From assembly GCA_903813345.2 (NCBI GenBank), contig CAIIXF020000009.1:11774030-11838029 (forward strand): a stretch of DNA of 64,000 bases, given 5' to 3'. This stretch comes from Owenia fusiformis. Taxonomy: Eukaryota > Annelida > Polychaeta > Sabellida > Oweniidae. The position numbers and the translations under genes were made by a program. Below, piece by piece: positions 36,601 to 46,370 of this stretch (positions within the stretch are counted from its first letter, which is position 1; every line of letters begins with the position of its first letter). Below the pieces are notes generated by a model. That model ran no database searches and was not told the DNA's origin. It saw only the letters and a program-made list of their open reading frames with translations.

Positions 36601-37550
36601 AAAATGTAAGATCGAGTGAATTAGAAATCAGATTAGCAATCAATGATCATGACACTATCGTATTTGGACGGGGATGGGGGAAGATCATTCACTTACGAAG
36701 AGCCTCATAAACTGCCTTCGATCACATGTATGTTACAACTGGGGTTTGGCAGGGGACGTTTTGTTGATAGCTATCTTGATACCTTTAGTTGTATTCTTGT
36801 TAACACATGTTTACAATCCAAACCAACCCTTAGGTATATGGATATGGGTGTACGGCGGCCGAAGCTTCACAAAATCGATATAGAAAATTTACATAGATTG
36901 ATTTTAACTGCTTAACTGCTTACATCTTATGCTGCATATTTCTCTCGATTTTGGGGAGCTACGATCGCCGTACGGTTAGCGTAGGGCAAACATGAATGGG
37001 GAATTACCATTTTAGTAAGGATCTTTATGATGCACCTGTAAACGTCATCTCGGGGATCGAATGGAGAACCTTTCTTGTCCTCAACTAATTTCAAAAATCC
37101 CTTAATCTCATTAGCGTTTACTTGTTCGATACGAGCCATTCCAGTTCCGTACTGTTTTAATCCACTATGAGCTATCTTCCTTCGTTTTTTCTGCTCTGGA
37201 CCATTATCAGCCATTATAATATCTTCGCACATCTCTGTCATCCAAGCAAGACGGTTCAAATATGGTCGCCCTGCAAAATCATCGCCACGTTTAACAAGAG
37301 CTTCATAGCATGACTCCCCATTGATGACGATGATATCCTCTCCTAAAAGGTTTATTTTAAAGACATCCCCGTACTCCTTCGCCCATTTTGCAATTTGTAC
37401 AGGTGAATGTTTCATGTTGAATTCTAAGGTATTTCCTAGTAATGGCCATCCCTTTGGTCCTGGTGCATCGGTCCTCGATTTGGTTATATACCGTATGATC
37501 AGATAAAGAAAGTAAATTGATACAAATCCTAAGGGAACAAACTGAAACAT
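30414..37550 (-). CDS. Cytochrome P450, clan 2-like, complete seven-exon gene (copy 1)
   Basis: Seven minus-strand exons join with consistent phases into 490 codons: 37550-37008, 33685-33476, 33208-33088, 31676-31565, 31165-31012, 30881-30760 and 30624-30414. The protein is a heme monooxygenase of the endoplasmic reticulum type. It has an N-terminal anchor (residues about 4-20), a proline-rich hinge (APGPKGWPLLGN), the I-helix oxygen motif AGITT (291-295), the K-helix ETLR (348-351), FKPERF (401-406), and the heme loop FGAGRRVCIG (425-434; Cys432 binds iron). Length is normal for animal microsomal P450s. The loop resembles clan 2 (CYP1/2/17-type) enzymes; substrate unknown. The usual C-helix tryptophan (WxxxR) is absent, the site reading PEQKKRRK. 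Introns hold a LINE and a TA-type element. The next copy upstream (53158-42573) is a broken duplicate. Confidence 0.92.
30760..30881 (-). CDS. P450 copy 1, exon 6
   Basis: 122 nt encoding IWMNLFGLHHDERHF... with FKPERF, ending ...VDQRK plus two bases. Acceptor CTATATCCAG, donor GTAAGA. Confidence 0.9.
31012..31165 (-). CDS. P450 copy 1, exon 5
   Basis: 154 nt encoding FPTLDDRHNLPYVDAF... to ...FIPKDTQ, with K-helix ETLR. Acceptor TCTATTATTAG, donor GTACAAGT. Confidence 0.9.
31565..31676 (-). CDS. P450 copy 1, exon 4
   Basis: 112 nt encoding (G)ITTTESIIETGILIL... to ...KLGRE plus two bases. It completes the AGxxT oxygen-activation motif. Acceptor TTTATAATAG, donor GTAAAC. Confidence 0.9.
31762..32950 (+). 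mobile_element. 5'-truncated LINE (CR1/L2-like), 1.19 kb
   Basis: The element begins mid-reverse-transcriptase (TVLGPLLFILYINDLP), continues through the catalytic FADD box and the NKLSLN..KT motif, and keeps an open frame to a stop at 32655 (ATG-initiated part 31837-32655). A 295-bp 3' end follows, with AATAAA and an ATTGAAA-rich tail. It lies in intron 3 of P450 copy 1, antisense to the gene. The corresponding intron of copy 2 (about 46190-46215) is the empty site. A 4-bp ACAT duplication flanks it (31758-31761 and 32951-32954). Retrotransposition-incompetent because endonuclease and most of the RT are missing. The clade is judged by eye. Confidence 0.85.
33088..33208 (-). CDS. P450 copy 1, exon 3
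   Basis: 121 nt encoding DTMEKGRIRG... to ...MIQNLLHA plus one base of Gly292, the first half of the I-helix. Acceptor ACATTTTAG, donor GTATAC. Confidence 0.9.
33476..33685 (-). CDS. P450 copy 1, exon 2
   Basis: 70 codons, phase 0 at both ends, LFGEAMRDEDEIKT... to ...WILVSK. Acceptor TTGTTCTCAG, donor GTATAT. It contains the PW motif (DYFPWLRFF) typical of this part of clan 2 P450s. Confidence 0.9.
33845..34753. mobile_element. TA-type TIR element, complete copy in P450 intron 1
   Basis: The left end GACGTGTCGCAAAAAG and the reverse-complemented right end GACGTGTAGCAAAAAG are inverted, with GCGC nearby in both. P450 copy 2 lacks the whole segment (its intron goes from about 47592 directly to the sequence after the right end), so the element inserted in copy 1 only. 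TA at the borders suggests mariner-type target choice. A second copy at 24260 is itself interrupted. No transposase frame. Confidence 0.75.
34785..35522. mobile_element. Foldback element (50-bp TIRs) in P450 intron 1
   Basis: The left arm GCAGACTGTGCTATTCGAAA...TGTGCGCAAG is inverted at the right as CTTGCGCACATG...GCACAGTCTGT. A shortened copy sits at the equivalent place in P450 copy 2 (47622-48188), so the insertion predates the duplication. Parts (TTCTATAGCAACAC) resemble the 850-bp palindrome at 40927 (TTCTATAGCGACGC), suggesting one superfamily. Confidence 0.7.
35523..36926. other. P450 copy 1 intron 1, remainder
   Basis: No coding feature. A poly-G run (about 35969-35978) is present. 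36350-36660 matches copy 2 at 51660-52250 and provides empty sites for the 3.0-kb TIR element (36424-36434) and a retroposon (about 36628-36640). Confidence 0.6.
37008..37550 (-). CDS. P450 copy 1, exon 1
   Basis: 181 codons from ATG at 37550: membrane anchor, hinge and substrate-recognition region. It ends ...IIKILTKM before donor GTAATT, phase 0. The open frame runs on into the intron to 36927, but the donor plus family alignment with the next exon (LFGEAM) fixes the end. Confidence 0.9.
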
Positions 37551-39079
37551 GATTCAACGTCAATACCATGAATTGAAAAAGTAAATTCAAGACGTCTTGT
37601 GTTGTGTATTTTTGCAAGTTGTTGCAGTTGTGTAGACCTTTAACATCTTTTTTGATTTTGTCTGGGTCATCTTGACTTATAGCAGCTAGTTCAGATTTTG
37701 TGTTCATAATCTGATAGCAAGGAATATGTTATATAAATTGTTCATTCTCCGATTACAGGGCTTCAAAATCCAGAATATATTCTTTCTTTTTACCCCCTGC
37801 GATAAGCAGTTAGCATTTCCCCGATTAAGAACTCGCAATCTGATTGGCTGTCGCAACACTGCGACAGAAATCATGTATAAGTCATTGCGCATAATTAGAT
37901 CACATAATTCAGTTTCATCGGGCGCTTCCAAATTGTTTATAGTAGGGGGACGGAAGGAGGTACGGATTCTGGATACCTGCTTAGGAGGATGTAAATTGTT
38001 AAGCCTCCGTAGTGTACCGAGTAATGGATATTGTATATGCAGACTGAGTGTAATGTATAGAACCTTGTACCCAGTGAGGTTTATAAAGAAGGGCGAATGC
38101 TGGAAGACCCTTAAACAACTTAATAGCCAGAAAAAGCGATGGATTCTGACAAGTTATCGTTTACATGATTGTCCCTTTATCATTTTGTCTGGGTCATCTT
38201 GATGTATTACAACTCGTTCAGATTTTATGTTCATAATCTGATACCGAGGAATAAGTTATATAAATTGTTAAATAGATCGCAACTAGTTTAGATTGTGTGT
38301 TCATAATCAGAGACTGGTGAGTATTTAATAAACTGTTAAGTACCACTAGTATACTGAGTTATGTACAGGTTGTCAAATGGACACATTTTGAACTGTGAGT
38401 ATGACCATTTTAAACAGCCTACCACGGCTACTAGTCTAGCTGAACAAGTTAAAAGAGTACAGAAAAGAGAAATGTCTTTCACGAGAGATCTCAATGCATA
38501 TTGTGGTTCTTGTGCAGGACATTTTTGGAATATTTGTTGTTTGCAACTTCAGTTTCCATATAATGCTCTGTTTTATCCATTGATATTAGCTCGATCTACT
38601 CTGCAGCATCCAAGTCGGAGGTGTTGCTTGGGTTATACCAAAAAGGTCTATGCAAGATTCATTAAAAATCAAGAGAAAGAGCAGTTTACTTGTACATTCC
38701 GAATGCATGTAGAATTAAGTAGAAGCATCTAACTCATCTAGGGTTCATTTTATCCAGAATTGAATGCTCCTTCCAATGACATGCATATTGTTCTAATGGC
38801 ACTTCTAGTTTATGGTGTGGAGGGGGAGGGGCACAACACCATTTGACACCCTGAATATTGTATGATTGTGTAGTATGAAACCTGGGACCCATGCCAGTAA
38901 AGGCTTATTAAGAAGGGCCAATGTTGAAAGTTACACAAACACTTTATTTCAATAAATGTTATTTACAAACCATTTCTTTAAATAACCCCCGTATACTTTT
39001 CGTTTCACCTAAAATATGGTCGAAAATGGGCTCTCCCATATTTCTAAAAACGGACCACTTTCAAATAATTATAGGATAG
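37551..39079. repeat. Region upstream of P450 copy 1 with dispersed repeat fragments
   Basis: The block CTGGGTCATCTTGA...GTTCATAATCTGATA occurs at about 37660, 38190 and (partly) 38280, and also at 29397. A linked block TGGGACCCA..GTAAAGGCTTA occurs near 38885 and 29540. The frames 37726-38202 and 38361-38732 (+) fall on these repeats and have no recognisable domains. No TATA element was seen close to the P450 start codon. Confidence 0.5.
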
Positions 39080-39210
39080 CCTATGATTTTGAGGAATATC
39101 ATTTTTATCTACGAGGTGATATTGATATCTGCACGAGAGAGCAAAGCGATCGGGTGCATATATCAATATCACCGAGTAGATTAAAATGATATTCTGAAAA
39201 AAATCATAGG
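39080..39210. repeat. 130-bp palindromic MITE-like repeat
   Basis: Arms of about 55 bp (CCTATGATTTT...GGTGATATTGATAT) are inverted around an 18-base loop, GAGAGAGCAAAGCGATCG, and end ...ATCATAGG. A related word pair (TATCCTACACTTATA / TAAGTGTAGGATA) lies at 39225-39365. Confidence 0.65.
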
Positions 39211-39729
39211 ATGTTCTTATTATCCTACACTTATAAGGAGTGTACTAAATATATAATATACCTTCCAAAATGAATTTCATGCCAAATACAGTCAATTTGG
39301 TGGAAACTCAACAAGCAGAGTATATCGTCACAATATATCAGATATTATCCTAAGTGTAGGATAAGTTCTGATATACTCTTAGGTACGCCCATATAAACTA
39401 AAATAAGTTGTGTATATCATTGCAACGTGTATATCTTTACTGAACTATATTCCACGTATATGCCTCAATGTAAGAATCAAACCTACTATATGTGGTGAAA
39501 ACAGCTTATATTAGATAAAGACTTAAAATTCAACACGTTTGAAATTAGAGTTGAATTATTTTATTTCCGGTTGATATAACGTCTTAGCGTTAGTGAAATC
39601 GAACGCGATATCAACTGATTGGATAGCATGATGTGATCATGAGTAGGTTATGTGAGTGGATGCACGATGGGATCGTGTTATTCTGCGAGTAGCAACCGAA
39701 GCGTTTATACACAGTTTAAGTAAATGTTG

Positions 39730-40063
39730 CACTGGCGGATCTGGGGGGGGGCCCAGGGGCCCGGGCCCCCCCCCCCCCCCCCCTTGGGTGGGCCCAGAAA
39801 AAAAAATTGGGCCCAAAAAAAATTTGGAGCCAAAAAAGGCCTTGAGGCCCGAAAAAGTGGGCCTTTTTGGTCATAAATGGGCCTTCTAAGGCCTTATTGT
39901 TTAGTTTTAGGCCAAATTTTGAAGAAAATGGGCCTCAAAATTTCAAAATTTGGGCCCACTTTTTGGTTTTAGGGGCCCAAAATTTTTTTTCGCGCAAGCG
40001 CGGAAGTTTTCTTTCAGACCTAAAATATGGGCCCCCCCTTGTTGGTTCCCAGATCCGCCCCTG
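39730..40063. mobile_element. MITE with CAGGGGCGGATC-type ends
   Basis: The left end CACTGGCGGATCTGGG and reverse-complemented right end CAGGGGCGGATCTGGG define the TIRs, flanked by TGTTG on both sides. The interior is extremely skewed, with long G, C and A runs and repeated GGGCC words. MITEs with this terminus are common in invertebrate genomes and are usually linked to hAT-type transposons; that assignment is from memory of the terminus, not shown here. Confidence 0.75.
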
Positions 40064-40926
40064 TGTTGTAAGTTGTCATACAACCGATTCGAAAATTTAG
40101 TTTTATTGTTCGAGGAGGCATACCTTTTTCCTTTCGAAAGTCACAAAGATTTTGATCTGGGTTTTAACGGTGTCAGGTCGATAAACTAAAGTTTTTCATA
40201 TTGAAGTCAACGAACACTTTTTTAGTGCTATTGGCCAAATCAACGTTTTTGAATGAAGTATACGTGTTCTGACGTTGATGTAACCTGTTCCCAATAATTA
40301 CTATTTTGGGAAGTATATTTTTCTGCAATTATTACAAAGCATTGCATAACATAGGATGTTAATTAAGTTAATTAAAACATTTAGATATTAGGTTTCTAAG
40401 AAGCAATTATGTAATGTGCATATAAATCTGAAACTCAAGGCATGGCTTTTTACGGTCCCTTTTTACTGACAGCGCATTGAATCTAAGTGAATAAATATGT
40501 ATTTAAGTGCGTTTCTGTCATATTGTTTCAAGGAAGGCACAACGTTTTGCTTTTAAAGATATTGATTATATCCGAAAGTCCTTCATATTTTTAGATATGT
40601 AATATCTATTTCCAGAAGGGCATCAATTTTGGTAATTTAGTTGATAGTTGTGTTTCTTTACAACATTTACAGTAGTTGTGTTATATCAGTGTGACAAACA
40701 CATTAAGAGAAGTGCTTGTCAACTATTTGCATTTTATATTAAACAGATAGTATTTAGATTTACAACGTTTCGAAGAATTGTTCTTTTGCTTTTGTTGCAA
40801 TACGAGATAAGTTTGTATTAAGGTTTGCAAAGCATGGTGCTTTCCAGATATTATATTGTTCATCACAATAGTTTTAGAAGATCGTATGATTTTTGTAGTC
40901 CGGTCGTGTATTCTTGTGATAATCAC
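40064..40926. other. Non-coding stretch
   Basis: AT-rich, with no supported gene. It flanks the 850-bp palindrome. Confidence 0.5.
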
Positions 40927-41776
40927 CACCCTATGCAGACAGAGCCTGTGGGAAATATTGGGTGCGGAGCAAATGAGCGGAGGGTGCGGAGCTAACGGTT
41001 ATTTTTGAATTTAAATTTGGGATATTTCTGAAACTAAGCCGTTTTGGGACTTCAAATATACCAAGATATGTGTATTTGACACCAAATATCAATACAATTG
41101 TGAAAATAGTAGCGCAATTCATTCTATAGCGACGCAGTGTGCCTTAAACCTTTCCCAGACCTATATATTTTTAAATTATCCTTTTAATACTGAGTCCCCA
41201 GCATTCATAAAAAATGGTGTTCAAGGTACCTTATCTATACAAATTATCTTGGCATCTTGGAAGCCAGGCAGTATCTGTGTGATTTTGTAAAAATTCGGAA
41301 ATGTTCTTCAGATATGAGCCCCCTCTAAATATTGGGTGCGGAGGAGCTCCATAAACGTAGCTCCGCACCCAATATTTAGAGGGGCTCATATCTGAAGAAC
41401 ATTTCCGAATTTTTATAAAATCACACAGATACTGCCTGGCTTCCAAGATGCAAAAATAATTTGCATGGGTAGTGTATCTTGAACACCATTTTTTATGAAT
41501 GCTAGGGACGCAGTATTAAAAGGATAGTCTCAAAATATATAGGTCTGGGAAATGTTTAAGGCATACTGCGTCGCTATAAAATGAATTGCACTACTATTTT
41601 CACAATTTTATTGATATTTGGTGTCAAATACACATATCTTGGTATATTTGAAGTCCCAAAACGGCTTAGTTTCAGAAATATCCCAATTTTAAATTCAAAA
41701 ATGACCGTTAGCTCCGCACCCTCCGCTCATTTGCGCCGCACCCAATATTTCCCACAGGCTCTGTCTGCATAGGGTG
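40927..41776. mobile_element. Nearly perfect 850-bp palindrome (foldback transposon)
   Basis: The two arms (40927-41346 and about 41355-41776) are near-identical inverted copies around a loop of only a few bases, starting CACCCTATGCAGACAGAGCC. A 5-bp ATCAC direct repeat flanks it (40922-40926 and 41777-41781), showing that it inserted as a unit. Both arms carry the same 63-codon frame on outward strands (MNC[AT]TIFTI...), which is a by-product of the symmetry. Near-identity of the arms implies recent insertion or ongoing correction. Confidence 0.88.
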
Positions 41777-41781
41777 ATCAC

Positions 41782-42570
41782 GGAATTTTTGTATTTTGTG
41801 ACCAACAATGTCGCATATTACGACAGTTTATTAAGGAAGGAAGTTTCATTAACTTTCTGAGTTACGTGTTTTGCCAAAAGGCAATGTTATGGTTACAGTG
41901 CAAGTCTGTAGACAGTGATTTAGATTATTGTTATGTATTAATGACAGTGCGTGATTACTGTATTAGATAGTGAGGCATGTTACTCACAGATTTTGCATAG
42001 TGCTAGAAGGCACTATATACATGTATGGTCCTTATAAAAGTTTTTTATATTGCAAGTTGACAGATAGTCACAATTTAGAATTGGTTTATTCCGAAATTTG
42101 TGAATTAATTTGAGATCTTGGACGTGTTAACAAACGTATAGCCACAATGGTTTTAATGACAGTTGATCATTAGATATGGATGGGTTGTTGGATTTAGATG
42201 TTTTAATTAGGCACACGGTGCCTTATTGATGCCTTGAAGGCAATTAAACATCGTAAATCAGCAGCGAGGTTGGGAGCCGAGGATGGATGTTGGGTATATT
42301 TGAACCTAAGAGGTTTTTGGCATTAATGCCATCGGCATCGTGGTCGCTATGACATTGGCATCGTGGCCGTCATAGGTACCTGGATGCATCGCGGCCTGGC
42401 TACATTTTTTCTTTTTTTCACTCATTCTTTGTATCAGATGTACTTAATGCTATTCCAATAAACGCGGGCTGCTGGCTCGAATTTAATCCTATAATATATG
42501 TGATATTATGTTGTGTGGTTTGTGGTGAAGACTGTTTAATTAGGAAATAAAGACTATTCTAAACTATTCT
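41782..42570. other. Non-coding stretch between the P450 copies
   Basis: No gene. Short GGCATCGTGG repeats lie at about 42330-42370. AATAAA near 42458, with ACTATTCT repeated at 42551-42568, could mark the end of a solo LTR, but I could not find the opposite terminus. Confidence 0.4.
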
Positions 42571-42572
42571 TG

Positions 42573-42787
42573 AATCAAGTGCGCAAAATTGCTCGCACTT
42601 CATAACTATTTGGTCGTAACACAATTCCAATCATAAATCCCCTTGGGTCACATGGTGGACATCTGGTGCCCTCTTGTGGTAGAAAATCAAACTTCTGCAG
42701 CATCGCAGTAAAAAAGGAATAATCTCGCACGAGCTAACTGTTCACCAACACAAACACGTCTTCCTTCGCCAAATGGCATCAGCCTAT
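42573..42787 (-). pseudogene. P450 copy 2, exon 7 with frameshift
   Basis: The heme loop is kept as FGEGRRVCVG (Ala to Glu before the Gly compared with copy 1). The frame then shifts by a 2-nt loss near 42711 and ends early. Confidence 0.85.
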
Positions 42788-42917
42788 AGCAGATGAATGT
42801 CAAGTTAAGTAACAGCAAGAACGTACTTTTTTAATATGTCAATTTTAATCAGCTGTGATAATGTCGAGTCAGCTATGATTATGTCAAGTAGAATCAGACG
42901 CAAGTATCCCATCTTAC

Positions 42918-43039
42918 ATCTTTCTTTGATCGACTGGAATAACGTCACCGTTTTTGTCAAGGAAGCGTTCTGGTTTAAATATCCATGGATCAGCAAAGTG
43001 TCGCTCGTCGTGGTGAAGTCCAAACAAATTCATCCAAAT
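42918..43039 (-). pseudogene. P450 copy 2, exon 6
   Basis: 122 nt as in copy 1, open, with FKPERF and intact splice sites. Confidence 0.85.
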
Positions 43040-43089
43040 CTGGATATAGAGCATGCAAAAATTGTGGTTAAACTATAACAATAACTTAA

Positions 43090-43453
43090 AGGGGCAGCAA
43101 GGACTGTAGAGAGAAAATTCAATTTTTTATATTTTTTCTGAGCTATCAGGGCAACATTTGGCTTAATATTTTCTTTGACATACCTTTTTTCTTAAAATGT
43201 ATGGATAAACTATCAATTTCAGCATTAAGAAGAGTAAATTCAATTCAACGCTTCTATTAAGGGAGTCCCAATTATAGATTTTTAAGATCCAAGACGTTTC
43301 AAGTGGAATATCAGCTGAAATAATGTTCATCCTGGGGGTTTCTTTGTAGATCATAAAAATATATGTTAGTCTGTATGAAATATCCAAACTAAGATATATT
43401 TTGACACTGGTCCATGATCGTTGAATGGCACCTCTGCACTAATTGTTGCACCT
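43090..43453. mobile_element. TTAA-target MITE in P450 copy 2 intron 5
   Basis: The element is flanked by TTAA on both sides (43086-43089 and 43454-43457). The matching intron of copy 1 has a single TTAA at this point (about 30935). Short TIRs are AGGGGCAGCAA and AGGTGCAACAA. TTAA targeting is a feature of piggyBac- and Kolobok-type transposases. 364 bp, non-coding. Confidence 0.8.
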
Positions 43454-43541
43454 TTAAAATGAATTATATAGTCACCATCATTGTACAATCTTAGCTGCCT
43501 TATTGAAATATGTTAAAGCACAACTCAGTTTATCCTTGTAC

Positions 43542-43695
43542 CTGGGTATCCTTTGGAATAAAATACTCTCCTAATGATGTATCCTTCGTGGATTTGTGTG
43601 GCACTGCAAACGGGACGATAGAGGTAAAGCGCAATGTTTCTTAGATGAAAGCATCAACGTATGGAAGGTGGTTTCTGTCTTCTAATCTGAGGAAC
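43542..43695 (-). pseudogene. P450 copy 2, exon 5 with nonsense codon
   Basis: 154 nt as in copy 1 with intact splice sites, but TTA (Leu347 of copy 1) is TAA at 43643-43641, directly before ETLR. Confidence 0.88.
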
Positions 43696-43718
43696 CTAAT
43701 AACAGAAGAATAAATAGG

Positions 43719-45723
43719 TATGTAAGTAAGTAAGTAAGGTATTTATTAGAGTCTCACGCTGTACAAATTAAAATACATTTTGATACAATTGATTAAAACA
43801 ACAGCTCAGCCGGCTCCGGCTTACGAGAGACTTAAAGATCGAATAGTTCTAGGAGTATAAAATGTCTAAAAATGTAAATCTAATATTGCACCTTGTATTA
43901 TATTACACTTCATAGCATCTTCGTGTTATCATGATTTTATTTATTGTTTTCGCTATTAGTCTTTGTACTGATATAGTGTTCATCATTGTGCAATATTTGC
44001 CCATGCTCGATAAGTTGTTAAAGTCCGGTATTTGAAGAGCACATGCTTCTATAAGGGTTTTTCTATTGTCATCGTGTAGGGGGCAGTCAATTAGGATATG
44101 GATTTCGTCTTCAACACTTTGGTTGCATAAGCATACTCTGTCGTGTAATTCGACACCTGTGAATCGCCCGGTTTCAATTCTTATAGGGAGGGTTCCTGAT
44201 CGAATTCGTGCCAAGTAACTACGTTCATATTTATGCATAGGTAATTGAACGTACGGCTCAGGGGTTGTCGCATGCGGTTTATGTAGTCTATATGTTCTTA
44301 GTTTATTGCCATGTTCTTGGTTTCTGCGATCGTTCCACAATGAATGATGCCAAATTTCATGTTCAGTAGAGCTCAAACGATGTCCTAGTTGTTTCAAATG
44401 TTGTTTCACATTAGAAATTTTATCCTGCGTTATTAGCATTTCAGCTCCGTTGTCTGATAGCAGAGTTTTTACTTTTGATTCCCAGGAACCGCGTAGGCTA
44501 AGTGACCAAACATGTATTTTCTCAAGTGTTCGTTGAGGGGACATGTTTTTAATGCGGCACCACATCCGTGCTGATTCGATATTGTGTCGTGTATCTATGC
44601 TTGTCCAGCACATGTCTCCTTGTACTGCCGAGTTGGGGGCATGTTGGCCCACACCAAGAAAGAATCGTTGTGCCTTGTTTTGTACAACGGTGGCGGGTGC
44701 AGTTGTCGCTTTATTGATGCCCCAAATTCCAGAGCCATACGTCAGCACCGGTGCTACGAGTGAGTCATAGACATGAGTAAATACGTCGTACGACATTCCT
44801 CCTGTTGCTCTTGACTTGGCCATTATTGCACCAAGTGCCCGTGAACCGGACTTGGCCAGCACTGTGGCGGTTGCCACCATATCCATGTGCTCGTTGAGCG
44901 TAATTCCCAGGTATTTGTAACTCGATGTATAGTCCAAATCGATATCACCACAGTGAAACTGGAAACGTGAGCGTAATGTTGTACGTGGGCGATGGTGAAT
45001 CACGTTGGTCTTAAGACCGTTAACAGTCATACGCCATTTACTGCACCAAAGATTCATAGTGTCCAGCATACGTTGCAGGTTGTTTTCATTTTCAGCGATT
45101 AGCACAATATCGTCGGCGTATAATAATATCCCAACGCGCGTGTCACCTACTGGTACGCCGCATGACATTGCGTCAATTTCATCGGCCAGGTCGTTTACGT
45201 AGACGGCGAACAGCGTCGTGGAAATCTTGCAGCCTTGTTTCAAACCAGAGTTGACGTTAAACCATGACGTTAGAGTTCCGTTTATGCGTACAGCGTATTT
45301 CACTCCAACATAAAGTGATTGGATTGCATTTAAAATACGTCCTTTTACTCCAGCCAGAGTTAACTTGTAGTACATACACTGTCGATTTATGGTATCAAAT
45401 GCACGTTTTGCGTCAACGTACGTCGACTGCTTAGCACACTTACGGTTATTAATAATTGACGTTAAAGAGTATATATGATCCATGCAGCTTCGGTCGCCTC
45501 TAAATCCGTTCTGGTGATCACTTAGTTTTCGGTTAATCTCAAGCCATTGGATGAGTCTTGAATTGAGCACAGTGCAGTATATTTTGCATGGGATAGACAT
45601 AAGACAAATGCCACGATAATTCATTGGTACTTTACGATCCCCAGATTTAAAAATGGGGTGGATAATTCCTTGATTCCATATCGAGGGTACCTTTCCAAGG
45701 GCAAAACATACAGACGTTATTTT
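43719..45723 (-). mobile_element. 5'-truncated LINE with YADD reverse transcriptase, 2.0 kb
   Basis: The element lies in intron 4 of P450 copy 2, in the gene's own orientation, flanked by ATAGG (43714-43718 and 45724-45728); copy 1 has a single site. The open frame starts at the truncation point (KITSVCFALGKVP...) with the first ATG at 45624 and stops at 43903. RT blocks are visible in order: FRGDRSCMDHIYSL, VDAKRAFDTIN, GLKQGCKISTTLFAVYVNDLA, LLYADDIVLIAE, and WCSKWRMTVN. The C-terminal region ends with a cysteine/histidine motif (CLCNQSVEDEIHILIDC). The 3' tail is a (CTTA)n microsatellite. Endonuclease is absent. The clade is uncertain. Confidence 0.9.
43903..45624 (-). CDS. LINE reverse transcriptase ORF2 fragment
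   Basis: 573 codons from the first ATG, open and free of stops. The conserved catalytic YADD is at about residues 169-172. It is the 3' two-thirds of an ORF2-type polyprotein, missing the N-terminal endonuclease because of 5' truncation. The long intact frame suggests a recent insertion. Confidence 0.85.
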   Translation of the reverse strand: MNYRGICLMSIPCKIYCTVLNSRLIQWLEINRKLSDHQNGFRGDRSCMDHIYSLTSIINNRKCAKQSTYVDAKRAFDTINRQCMYYKLTLAGVKGRILNAIQSLYVGVKYAVRINGTLTSWFNVNSGLKQGCKISTTLFAVYVNDLADEIDAMSCGVPVGDTRVGILLYADDIVLIAENENNLQRMLDTMNLWCSKWRMTVNGLKTNVIHHRPRTTLRSRFQFHCGDIDLDYTSSYKYLGITLNEHMDMVATATVLAKSGSRALGAIMAKSRATGGMSYDVFTHVYDSLVAPVLTYGSGIWGINKATTAPATVVQNKAQRFFLGVGQHAPNSAVQGDMCWTSIDTRHNIESARMWCRIKNMSPQRTLEKIHVWSLSLRGSWESKVKTLLSDNGAEMLITQDKISNVKQHLKQLGHRLSSTEHEIWHHSLWNDRRNQEHGNKLRTYRLHKPHATTPEPYVQLPMHKYERSYLARIRSGTLPIRIETGRFTGVELHDRVCLCNQSVEDEIHILIDCPLHDDNRKTLIEACALQIPDFNNLSSMGKYCTMMNTISVQRLIAKTINKIMITRRCYEV

Positions 45724-46024
45724 ATAGGAGGCATTTGGCAGATCTTTATGAGAATTTCACATCGTCTTGGTCTGTTCAAACAGAATGTGTTGTAATATTT
45801 TCGAGGATGAAACTACCATGTATGATCCTTGGGAATTGGCAAATTATGATTTCGTTGGTGCATAATTTACCACAGCTGTTTTACAATACAATCAAAATAT
45901 ATTTTGGAGGATTAAACTAGCATATATGATTTCAAGTTTAAATGCATATTAGAGTGAAATAGTTATTATAGATATCAAGGAATTAAAGATAACAGTGGGA
46001 CTAACAGAAATAATTCTCGTTTAC

Positions 46025-46136
46025 CTCTCTCTCCCAAGCTTTGCTTCAATAGACATTTGGATTTTTTTTTGAATATCCGGATAGTTCATCAATATAAGAA
46101 TCCCTGTTTCAATGATGCTCTCTGTTGTTGTGATGC
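46025..46136 (-). pseudogene. P450 copy 2, exon 4
   Basis: 112 nt, open, with splice sites and ITTTESIIETGILIL kept. Confidence 0.85.
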
Positions 46137-46370
46137 CTATTATAAATAACGTCTACATTTATATTCGCTCAAGCTGACTGATAAAGGTTATTACAACTAC
46201 ACCACATCCTCTATGTATACAATCGGCCCCAATTGATCATTGCACGATTCAGTTATTCATTGTGGATGATATTATGAATCTGATCGGTTGTTATTCTTAA
46301 ATATCTCTGAGAAATAGAGGCTTCATATCGCTGTAATGACATGGTAGAATTTATCTGCAAAGTTGTATAC

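Noticed and set aside
36927-37007. C-terminal extension of P450 exon 1 (VIPHSCLPYANRT...)
   Set aside because: Family alignment and phase show that the exon ends at 37008; the extra codons are intronic read-through.
37726-38202. 158-codon frame (+)
   Set aside because: It lies across a dispersed repeat, has no recognisable domain, and the repeat's other copies do not keep the frame.
38361-38732. 123-codon frame (+)
   Set aside because: No motif, no splice context, and repeat fragments are adjacent.
41782-42570. Solo LTR with AATAAA and flanking ACTATTCT
   Set aside because: No TG..CA pair or matching second flank could be located.
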